Part shown: one piece after another, positions 34,220-44,300 of the stretch
Numbering within the stretch: position 1 is the stretch's first letter
How the letters are laid out: the number at the start of each line of letters is the position of its first letter
NCBI GenBank assembly: GCA_963978905.1
Contig: OZ022256.1
Span: 19,717,743 to 19,781,742, forward strand
Source of the DNA: Trichostrongylus colubriformis
Lineage: Eukaryota; Nematoda; Chromadorea; Rhabditida; Trichostrongylidae
Reading direction: 5' to 3'
Length of the DNA stretch: 64,000 bases
Made by a program: the position numbers and the translations under genes
Notes under the pieces: model-generated
Database searches by the model: none
Told to the model about the DNA's origin: nothing
The model's input: only the letters and a program-made list of their open reading frames with translations

Positions 34220-36060
34220 TCCTAAGTGGACTTTAAATGTATCTCGCAAACAAACCTAGATAACCCCTCTATACGTAGTGCGCAGCTGACATGAATGAAG
34301 ATTGTAGCTCAGAAGATTGTCAAGGGCAGCATGAACCACTTTGGGTTTTTGGTGAGAGGAAATGCCTCCAATGTGAAAGATGGCAGAGCTCCCCAACAGG
34401 ATCCTGTGCTAGTCGGCAGATTTCCTGTAACGGAGCTTTTCCGGAGTGAGAACGGCCCAATAGCTGGACTTTCATCGAATGGCCCAATAACTGGACTTTA
34501 ATCGAGCAATCATTGTGATCCAAAGTCTAACCGCATCATCTGATGACTCCGATTCAGCAGCGACCTTCTCGTTTGATTCGGTGTGCTCATGTTGGGCATT
34601 ATCACTTCTCTCATTGTCAGAGGAGAATTCCGTACTGATAACTTTGCGCTTTAGTGTAGTAAAATTACTAAAAAAACTAATTCGACACCCTTCTGATTGC
34701 AATTCTCGTTGATATTAATTGGGTGTGGACTTAAGTCAAGATTGACTTTTCCCACCTACTACCTCGCACCTTCTCCAACTACTTCACACTTCCCCAAATG
34801 CGCTTATGGCATGAACTCCATAATGGCCTTCGCTTACGACAAGATTTACAGCGCAATGAATAGAAATTAAGCTAGGACAAAGACAGATTTGCAGAAATAA
34901 TTGACGTTGGTAAAAATTCATGATAGTAGCATGCCTGTTCATTTAATTTTGCTTTTAAAAAGAGGCCAAAGTTGCTCAGCTAGTTCTACTGATTCAGGCT
35001 GATCGTTCCTTGTGTCCAGCTTTACCCTGTCTCACCTACTTTCATGAATTTTTATTAATTTCAATTACTATTTCTGAAAATCACCTTTTTCCCAGCTTAA
35101 TACCACGCTTTCCATACTTTGCGCTGTGAATCTTCACCTAAGCGAAGGTATTTGGGAGGAGAGGTGCGAAGTTATTGGGAATGGTGCGAGGTAGGAAACG
35201 TGAAAGACCAATCCTGACTGAAGACCCACACCCAGTTAATAGGTAATGTAAGGCAAATATCCGATTTACGCTAACTATACTATTCAGAATCGACAAAGTA
35301 CGGGAGACCGCACACGGTGAAACTGTTCATTAATTCGATCAAAAACCAAATACATAAGCGGAGATTAACGGGGAAAACAACTGTCAAAGTTCTGCACCCA
35401 ATATTCCACTATTGAGGGGGCTTAGGTAGCGCTTTAGCATGGTCGCGATGTTTGTCTCGAAAAACGCAATGATCGCGATGTGTGTTTCGAAATTCGGCGC
35501 GAGGGCGACCCAGTGTTGTCAACCAGTTGTGACTTATGCCCTTTTCGAAAAAAAAAATTCGAAATATTCAGAAGAACGTATTCAGTAACCAGAAAAACAG
35601 TATTTCGAAATTGTGAAAACATTGGTAGACCTAAATGAGCATTTTTGTTTTAGAAAAGCTGTTAACCAATTAATGCAAAAAGCTCTACAGCAAAAAGGTT
35701 TTGGTTTTTTGCGTGCTGTAGCCCTCACAAAGGTTGCAGGAGACCGCATGCCCAAAAATGAAGGATCGATTTGTATGGAGTATGGATTAACATGCATTCT
35801 GGGTCAGCACCCTTGAAATCACTACCATGGAAGGTATTCCACACAATTATTCCGGCGTAATGAGGTAGAGCGCCGAGCAAATGGTAGCCCGCAAAAGTCA
35901 ATTTAAAAAGAAGGCCATGCAGTCAAGTTGGTATAGTGCTTCCACGCCTTCCAGAGTATTTCCAAAGTGTTTCTGACGTTCTGAAGTTCATGCAGTGATG
36001 CTTGCATTATCGCCGCGGTCTTAATCGATACACGCGCCGAAAAAGACCATATCTATGAGC
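34220..36060. other. intergenic stretch, no gene recognised
   Basis: Short frames only. A minus-strand 76-codon frame at 34472-34702 is Ser/Glu-rich and a plus-strand frame at 35613-35816 has no family resemblance. No terminal repeats or exon chains were recognised. Confidence 0.45.
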
Positions 36061-36164
36061 GTATTTTCGTAAAAGGAGTTTCGAAAATGCTTATTGACAA
36101 CCACCAGTCGTCTCTCCGCCCACTTCCTCTTTTCGAAACTGACATCTCGATCACTTCTGCATGA

Positions 36165-36171
36165 TATATAA
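36165..36171 (+). promoter_or_regulatory. TATA box of the PB1/RGG gene
   Basis: TATATAA lies 46 bp upstream of the ATG at 36211, implying a 5' leader of only about 15-20 nt. Upstream are two TTTCGAAA palindromes about 50 bp apart (36080 and 36130), candidate operator sites of unknown factor. The short leader and absence of a trans-splice-like TTTCAG before the ATG argue against spliced-leader addition. Confidence 0.6.
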
Positions 36172-36210
36172 GCTCTTGGCCGCCTTTCTACTGACAACTG
36201 TCCTACAATC

Positions 36211-36867
36211 ATGCCTGTGGATCCTTCCAACCACACAAAAACCGTCACTGTGAAGCTCTACATGAACCGTGCGCCACGCCTCAACATTGCCTACAAAGAC
36301 AAGCAGGACCTTTTCGAAGGATTTAAGAATAAAGCTCAGGAGCTCGGTATTCCGGATGAAACCGTATTCTGGATCGATGATGATGGTGAACCGGTGAGAT
36401 TGGACAACGCCACTACTATGATCGGTGCTGCCAATGACTCATCTGTCCTGCGTATTTACGCCTGCGATGCTGGAAACGAGGATGAAACTTCTTGCTCCAG
36501 CTGCGACGAGCTTCTTCTCGGCAGGCAGCCTTGGAAGCGTCATGGTGGACAGCGCCGGTCTCGTAGTCACTCTAGAGGAAGAAGTCGTGACCGGTCTCGT
36601 GGAAGACGATCACGCTCGAGAGACCGCTCCACAAGTTGCGACAACTCACGTGGACGTCATCGACATAGTCACGGATTTGACTATAGAACATTTTCGGCTG
36701 ATTATCTCCCATTGAATCCAGGCTTTGGATTCTGGCCCCGATTCACATGTGGTGGTCGCGGCGGAATGGGAGGCCGTGGCGGTTTCGGTGGCCGTGGCGG
36801 TTTTGGAGGCCGTGGCGGTTTCGGAGGTCGTGGTGGACACCATGCACGTGGACTCTACTGTGACTGA
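36211..36867 (+). CDS. intronless PB1-domain protein with RS-rich segment and RGG/GGF tail
   Basis: A single 218-codon frame. Residues 10-85 look like a PB1 domain: VTVKLYMNRAPRLNIAY with a basic N-terminal strand, then the acidic OPCA-type loop FWIDDDGEPVRL and a final LRIYA strand, as in p62/SQST-1. PB1 domains bind each other through basic and acidic faces. A CSSCDE segment follows (94-100). Residues 115-145 are Arg/Ser dipeptides (RRSRSHSRGRSRDRSRGRRS), like SR splicing factors. Residues 181-209 are GGRGG/GGFGG repeats, typical of RNA-binding, condensate-forming proteins, encoded by an 18-bp tandem repeat (36763-36834). It has no signal peptide or membrane segment, so it is probably nuclear or cytoplasmic. 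It has its own TATA box and AATAAA. The combination is unfamiliar to me, and function is inference only. Confidence 0.82.
   Translation: MPVDPSNHTKTVTVKLYMNRAPRLNIAYKDKQDLFEGFKNKAQELGIPDETVFWIDDDGEPVRLDNATTMIGAANDSSVLRIYACDAGNEDETSCSSCDELLLGRQPWKRHGGQRRSRSHSRGRSRDRSRGRRSRSRDRSTSCDNSRGRHRHSHGFDYRTFSADYLPLNPGFGFWPRFTCGGRGGMGGRGGFGGRGGFGGRGGFGGRGGHHARGLYCD
36763..36834 (+). repeat. four 18-bp tandem units encoding GGFGGRG repeats
   Basis: Units begin at 36763, 36781, 36799 and 36817 (for example GGTTTCGGTGGCCGTGGC). They differ at mostly third codon positions, so the peptide repeat is kept while the DNA drifts. Repeat number is likely to vary between alleles. Confidence 0.85.
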
Positions 36868-37009
36868 ATTTTCTCCTAATTTTTAAAATTTTATGCAACT
36901 GATGCGGATATGTGCAATAGCTCATGATCTTGTTTTCTTCACATTTAAGCTTTGCAACGATCACGTCATCGTGTCACTTTTTATTGTATACTGTTTATGA
37001 GCAAAAATC

Positions 37010-37015
37010 AATAAA
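37010..37015 (+). terminator. AATAAA poly(A) signal of the PB1/RGG gene
   Basis: The hexamer lies 143 bp after the stop codon at 36865-36867 and is the first AATAAA downstream. It gives a transcript of about 0.85 kb. Confidence 0.7.
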
Positions 37016-37019
37016 AATC

Positions 37020-39010
37020 GAAAAACTTATGTGTTATGTTGTGCAGTTTGATGGAACAGTAACACAGACACAATATCAATGGGTCAAAACAGAGTCGAGC
37101 AAAGAATAAAGGTTGACATTCTTCATGGAATGAGTCAATGCTCTTTGGATGTACATCTCGCAATAGTAGTGGGATGGTTATCGCGTTCAGCCATTAAAGT
37201 GAAGCTTCTAAAAGACCCGCCACTGAAGAATGAGTTTGGGAAATTGCCCAGGGAGTTGAATTGGGGCTTTTCTTGCTACATTCACCTGAGGCACGAGAAC
37301 ATGGTAAACTGTTGCTTCCATGCTCTGCGGCACGACCTGCATGAACACAACCTCAAAGATGACAAGAGGGACACCAATTATCCACGATAGAGAAGGTCTA
37401 TTAGAGACCTATGGAAAAGGAATGAAATAGGGTGTGAAAATCATGTTACCGTACACGACAGAATCCATGCTGGCACTGTTGGCTAATTGGCCCAATTCGC
37501 AACGGAATCAGCAGGAAATCTGTGGTGCGCGATGAAGGAATATAAGTCGCGCCATAGGTCTTCTCACGCACGCCCGCGTCACAGAAACTGTGGAAATAAT
37601 CAGCAAACAGCTGGTTATATGTGAGCGTGACCCTGTTTGCCAAGTTTTCAGACCACCACTGCCGACATGAAAGACCGAATATCGCATTGTCGCCGGGCAG
37701 GTGAACGGAACAGTTTCATTTCATGACAACAGTTGGCTGGCCCACACTACTGCGCGTATAAAACGATCGAAGTCACTTAGCCGATCGGAATGGCTAACTT
37801 TTTGAATTTTTCAATGCAGGAAACGTCGTTGCTCATCATCCTCAGCAAGAGATTTTATGGCGTTCCCACCTCTGCAGCATTAGTGACCTGGACTAGCCTC
37901 CTACCACTTGTAGCTGGTCATCACAAAGCTAGCCATTTCGATCGGTATCGATCGATGGTTCACGGCTCCATAGAGTTCTCTCCTCCACAGCATTACCCGC
38001 TCCTTGAGTCGAGAATTGCCCATTTCTGGCTCTCTCTTCAAAGAACCGATAGCTCCGATCAATATCGATCGATGCTCATGATTTTTAAATCTACCCTTTG
38101 CAGCTGTGTTTATCTACGGGTGTGGTTCCTCCACTCATATTACTATAAACGGTAGTGGTCAAAAGTACGAGATAGCTTGAGAACTCATACGAATTTTTAT
38201 CAATTGTGATAGGAATCATGACGCTCCCTCATGATGATCGCATGAACATGATGATCGCTGACGCCGGAACAAGTGCTTGCTAACATCACGCGCCATAGTG
38301 GACGATCGCTCACAAACCTCCGGCGTCGTAGTGCTGTCGCGAGTTTTACCATGGCGCCTCGCCGGAGACCCTCGCCAGACCCGACGCAGCGGAGCCACCC
38401 TAGGAAGTAGGGGTCTTGCCGGCCTAATAATAAACCATATCCTAGCTTCGCACGGCTTGTTGTAACCGTACCTGATCAGTGCCCTCTGACACCTGCAGTA
38501 GACCACCCCAGTTTGTATCCTATAGCCCTCAGGCCATGGCCGTCGCATCACCGACATCCTGCACCACTATAGCTACCATAACATAATAGGATACAACACA
38601 ATAATATGACGGACATTTTTTACGCAAAAACCTATAATACTATCACAATACATCCTAAGGTGGTCGCCGCAAGGACAGTTGGCTGACGTAGTAGACCACC
38701 ATCCGCCTGGTGTTACGGTGTCTCGCAGAAGACCTGAACATACCGCTGCTCCCTCTTAGGGACCAGATGTAGACACCTACCAACTGAGAAGCCAGCATTC
38801 CGCTGCCTGAGCACAAGGAGTGCGACAACACCCCTGGGCCCTTATTTCATGGCGTTACCTTGTAAAAACCATCTGACAGTCGGTGGCAGGACGTATATAC
38901 CGGCGTCAACCATAGTGAACGGAACCATCGAACGTCGCGGCCTGCGCCGGGAGGGAATTGCGGTGTGCAGTCGCCGTAATACGCAACAACCACCCATCTT
39001 CACCAAAAGG
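37020..39010. other. stretch without recognisable gene; GC-rich unassigned block at 38.2-39.0 kb
   Basis: A plus frame at 37079-37390 (103 codons) and a minus frame at 38216-38557 (113 codons, Arg-rich) show no domain. The GC-rich 38.2-39.0 kb block differs in composition from its surroundings and may be part of an old mobile element. Confidence 0.4.
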
Positions 39011-39011
39011 A

Positions 39012-39500
39012 TGTAGCTTGTTTATTCCTCTTGTTCAGAACTCTGAAGATTGAAGGTGATGAGCTCGTTGAAGGCCGCTTTTACGTCATGGGTCTTCAAG
39101 CATTTTACCCGAAAAAAGCTGTCCAGATGCTTGAAGAAATGGTATTAGATGGGAGCCATGTGAGGTGAGTGTGGCATGCTGCATAGCTTCGTGGCCCAGC
39201 TCATTAAATTTTTGCAGGGGTGTTTGCGCGACATGGGGCCATGTGTTGCTATGAAAAAGGGTAAGTTCTCTCCTAATAGCCGATTAGTGAGCTCATGATC
39301 TGCAGTTCGCCGCCGCGTTCTCGCCGAGAATCACAGTACGTTGGTTTCGCGGGGATCCATGAAGCCATGGTGGATTAGACCAGTCACAACTACCGTACCA
39401 TCACAAACGGCTTTGAGGAGAGCTTGACCTCTGCGCCACTACTGTGCAGGTTGTCCTTGACTGTCTAACCGAATCGGATCCCCATCACATGTTACGATGC
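39012..39500 (-). pseudogene. decayed mariner transposase, SETMAR/Hsmar-like
   Basis: The minus-strand translation reads WPHVAQTPLQKFNELG, where the family has a DNARPHVAQ..LQKLNELG box, and further on a degraded SHLIPFLQASGQLF segment and RGINKL near the C-terminal end. It also has SNPPWLHGSPRN upstream. The second catalytic Asp box is altered and several stops interrupt the frame. No terminal repeats were found around it. Confidence 0.7.
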
Positions 39501-40055
39501 GAGTGAGTGAAATCAAAGTTCATCTCAGAAAAAAAGGGATAGAATAGTTAGACAGAGCGAGAAGCGGGCTGTTATGGAATACAGGTAACCCTAGCATAGA
39601 ACCACAGAATTTTTTTAGAAAGTAGAAATCCGAAACCGCAAGAACTTTTCGGACGTCCTGAGCTGGTACCTTTTGGAAGTACCGTGACAGTGCCTTCTTA
39701 AACACGTGGATCATCAGTAACAAAATGGTGAGCGGTTCAATCCCGAGACTGTATCGCCTCGCTCACAAGCATTTTTTCCTCAGATTTATGTAAAGGCCGG
39801 CAAATTTATTTTGTTCTTTTAACGACTATTCCTGGCGGGAACTGGAGCAACGGACTTTCGTCAACCATTTCACAGCAAAAAACTAATTCACCTGCTATGG
39901 AACCCTTTCATACCAGCCTCAGGTAGAAGAAGAGCACCATAACGTGCAGGTGAATCGCAAAGAACGCAGAAGATTGAAATAAATCGAGCAATGATGGGCA
40001 ATTGTTCCTTTTCTAGGCGACGTCTCTACATTTCTGTGAACCGTGTTAGCACGTA

Positions 40056-40908
40056 TTAGGGTGTCCATAAAGTTCGTTGGCCATTCGTTTTTTTTTTCAG
40101 AGCTTGTAAAGATAACTCACCAAGTTGAACTCACAGGTCCATGATATAATCTCCATGCATACCAAGCACCCTTCGCCAACGATCGGGTAGAGAGGCAACT
40201 CGATCCACCCAAAAGCGGCCGGTCGCGACTCGACCCAACCCTCGATCACATCCTCGAGGTCGCCCTCGTTCTTGTTTTCCGTCCAAGAAATTTTGCATGG
40301 ACCGGAAGATGTGGTTATCGCATGGACTGATGTGCGGGCTATACTGTGGATGTGTGACCGTCTTGATGCCCAGCCTGTCCAAGACGGCCTGAGTATCTCT
40401 CGCTTTGTAGGGGCGCGCATTGTCCCAGAGCAACTACGGATTTGCAAGTTTCTAGGACAAGGCGGCAGCTTTCACCTTGACCTCCTGCAATTATTAAGAG
40501 AGGGTCTCTGCCGTCACTGTGGCATTGTTGGATAGGATGCTGTAGTGGACGACGCCACTTATTTTATCACTTATCACTGATTTATATCTTCGATGCCATA
40601 GTTTCCATCGGTGAAGCGAGTCCACCATTTTGACATTCAGTTCTTAGATGGGGTGTTATCACCAAACTGCTGACGCATCCTGGTCGTGGCCCGACCTCTG
40701 GAGATGTCCAGGTTGTAGTAGTGGTGGTGACTATCACTCATCTTCACTGCTTTATGGTGGAAAGAGCAGGAAAGGAAATTGAGAGCTAGCCAAGCTTAGA
40801 AGATAGCCCGTTGCGAGTACTTTCAGTATTGCAAATTCATTATGCAAAATCACAACGCGTAACGCGACGCTGTTTACAAATGACCAACGGATTTTATGGA
40901 CACCCTAA
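40056..40908 (-). mobile_element. internally deleted mariner with TA target duplication
   Basis: The ends TTAGGGTGTCCATAAAGTTC and the near-inverse TTTTATGGACACCCTAA are flanked by TA (40054-40055, 40909-40910). At 853 bp it is shorter than a full mariner (about 1.3 kb). The minus frame 40131-40433 keeps the C-terminal catalytic part: LWDNARPYKARDTQAVLDRL and YSPHISPCDNHIFRSMQNF. The third Asp position is kept, but YH has become NH. It is decayed and non-functional. This is a different mariner lineage from the intact copy at 32 kb. Confidence 0.82.
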
Positions 40909-41216
40909 TAATAAGGCCTGCCTGGCAAACACCTATATCCCGCAGCGATTTATGATTCCATTTAATGATTTACTGTCGAGATTTTTAAATATATCTGTCC
41001 TACTAGCACTCAGGTAGCGGATATTGCATATTGTCAAGATTTGAAGTGAAACCGAATCATTGTTGTAGTTTGAGCGCCCTTATGTGCGGGACCTCCATAG
41101 CTTATGAGCGCTACATTCTGCATGCTTTTGCCGTTCCTACTTCACAAACGTTACTCTTCGTGGAGGTGAGTGATCGTGATGCAAAAGCTCTTCACAGAAG
41201 CCGTACAGCACAATCA

Positions 41217-41231
41217 GTAACCGGAGGCAAC
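41217..41231 (+). promoter_or_regulatory. X-box, predicted RFX/DAF-19 site of osm-3
   Basis: GTAACC-GGA-GGCAAC matches the RFX consensus GTNRCC N0-3 RGYAAC at every fixed position, and its 3' end is 79 bp before the ATG at 41311. In C. elegans, ciliary genes including osm-3 carry such sites in roughly the first 100-200 bp and are switched on in ciliated sensory neurons by DAF-19. The match is seen directly; binding is inferred. Confidence 0.75.
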
Positions 41232-41310
41232 AAGTCGTCGCCGGCGCCGGCGTTGCTAGGGCGTGTCGCTGTTGGTGGCCGCTTCAGGTGTTTCCTTGTC
41301 GGCGTTTGCG

Positions 41311-44300
41311 ATGGCGGAAAGCGTCCGCGTTGTCGCCAGATGTCGCCCTCTAAACGATCGCGAAAAGGGTCTCAACTCAAAGGTAAGTCACATCAAGACG
41401 ATTCTCAAGCTGCTTCAGGGGCATCCATAGCCATTTGTTTTTTTTCCAATGTTCATTCATGATTCTTCATCTCAAAGCTCATCTGCTTTTTAGAAAAACG
41501 CATGGTGTTTCTGAGGGCGGTGCACACTTAGAGTGTTCAAATTTTTACCAAAGCGCTGAGAATCTTTTGTATTGTACACTTTATTGATTCGGTCCCTCGT
41601 CTTCATGCTAATTAGTGAAAACCTTTCATATTCCCTCCATTTCCTTCCTGTCATGAAAAAGTTTCGCACAACCACTCTACTCTGAATTTGTCAACTATGT
41701 TTCCATATGACATAACAGTCGAGTTATTTGTAATCGAATCTTACCCCATTGGACAAATTTCTAATTTCAAAGTTTAAACCAAAGACATGGTCAAAATGCT
41801 TGAAAAAGGTAGATATCGTGCCAAATTACCTTATTTGCCATAATTTCATCTACACTGCACATACAGTACTTGTACCGCCCTCAGACTACCACACGATATC
41901 CTCATGCTTTCCACGGGTTGAGGAATAAGGACCTCGAACGACAGCTGTCTTACCCTTCAGAATGTAAATACCTGTCTCCTGCTCCGTGGATAAGTGGGAA
42001 GAGTTAAACAGAAGCATGGAGAACATGAGTGCGAGTACGAGCCCCAACCGAGGTCAAATGTCTCATATATAACTCAGCATCCTTGCAACAACATAGAGAC
42101 TATTGACGAAAATCAACACCCATCAAATATCGAAAAGGTCAATAACCCAGCGGATACCCGGCTAGCCATTATCTCGGCTGCTCTCTTCCCAATCAAACAT
42201 CAAGCAAGAATGGTGTTCGACTCTTTCCTAATAACGTTTGAATTCCATCGCATAAGCACTAATTGCTACGTTATTGGATCGTTTTAGCCGCGATATCGAA
42301 AATATGGCTTTCTCACAAGCCCGGAGCCTCTTGCTCTTTCTTTCTAGAAAGCTCACATGTGTCCTAAAGAAATTCTTGGGAAATTATGTGAGTATTATAA
42401 ACTGAATATCGTATTCCAGGTCTAATTATGGTACACACGTGTACTTTCACTAGGCTAAGAGCTTCTGAGTTGTCTGGTACAGCATACATAATGCCATTAC
42501 TCATTCGCCTCAGGGCACATCCAGATTGGAAGCTAAAGTAACTCTCTACCTTCGCAAAAATTCATCTAAACTGATGAACCTATTTGCAACTTTCGCGCTT
42601 CTCAGTATCTTGATGTTTTCAAACTAAATATTTTATGTTCTGAAGCTAATCCATTTTGTGATAACCCCGGTATTAGACAAAGTTTAGGTTTCTGCAGGTG
42701 ACTTCGAAGTTCGGGAAAGGCGTAATTGTATCTCGTTGCTAAGGGTTATGAAACATACACACACAGCTACGCTGTCTAGTGAAAAAATCATCGGTAACAG
42801 AATTCAATGTGATTTCACCACAATGCGCAATGAATGAGTTATGACGTAATACGGTAATTTATTGAACAACCTTTATTACATTTCTGACATTCTTCGAAAC
42901 GAGAACGGCTGGCTATTCTTGCAGGTGATTATCGCTCGGCAGAACTAGCAGAAAAGAAAATCCAGTTATATGATTTCTAACAATGGAATTTCCTTTCCGT
43001 ACTGATCCCCTTGGTTTTGCTTATTGTGTTCGGAGTGTTGGTCTAGAGTAACCAGTAAGATATTAGGGACTGGGACTACTTTCATAACATTCCATCTGAT
43101 CATATGACTACTTGATCAAGCAGAAAGGGGGTTCTTATCTGGCGGGTCTGAAGCTGAATGTCAGGGGTAGGGAATACCTGGCATACGAAAACTCAGTTTC
43201 TAATTCTCTACTACCCTTTTTGTCATGGAGTGGCGTATTCCCTGGTGCCATCCGCCTGAATTGCTTAGTCGACTACTCCATGGACCTCAATACACTTGAA
43301 ACGAGCTAGATACTCAACAACTACTAAAGTAGTCACTGTCTGGTCTTCTGTAGTATCTTCTGGTTAGCTCGAAAATTTAGCTGCACTCATTCATATCCTC
43401 TCCTAGGTTGTTACTATAGACCGCATATGTGCTCATAAGTTTGTTTTGCGTTTATTGTGATTTCGTAGCCAGCTGTAAAGGCGCACCCACGTGGGCAACA
43501 AATAAATGAGTATGTGGCTACTTCCTGATCGTGACCGTCTATGTTATAGCAATTATTTTTAGCCGAATCTTTCCTGTGAGAACCACTCATAGTACAGCTT
43601 GATTTCTAGTCTTATGACAGTCAATTTCTCATCTACCATAAATATAATATTTGTTTGAGTAATTTTCCAATCCTTCCCCCTACTTTTCACATCCACACAA
43701 CGCAACTTTGAATTGGCATTCGTATTTTAGACTATTCGACATTCTTATTATAGACGAGTGCGCCAATTGATAAGCTCGTCGCCTTTTCATAAATGTCAAA
43801 TTCTCTAGGATAATAGAAGGATTACTGTGGGCTTCTCGCATAGAATTCTACACGAAAAGTATACTGTACTACACGAAGGTGTATCACAAGTACAGTGGCA
43901 TAGAAGCACCTAATGCAAACTTAAGACGTAACATACAAAGTCAGGGTGTTGTGTATACACACACCACGCTTTATTTCACACTAAGTATTCAAATTTGATG
44001 TCGAGAATATTCAAATTCTAACGGTATCGATGATAACGTCTGCGTCCGGTGGATGCAAAAAGGTTCTCAAAAGAGAACCCATGAAAACGGCTGGAAATTC
44101 GAAAGCAGCAACCAGTGCAACAAAAAGGAATTGATTATTAGAAAGCGGAAGAGTATGGTGTTGAGCACTTGGAAATGCTAGGCGTGAGATGGCATGTAAT
44201 CTGTGAGGTTACGGCACGTCATAGCACCCATACGTACTGGTTTGTATTGTAGTGCGTTTAAGAAAACCTGCATGAATTCAGACGTTTCCGAAAGTGGGAG

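Noticed and set aside
38216..38557. Arg-rich 113-codon minus frame
   Set aside because: Composition follows from local GC richness. No domain seen.
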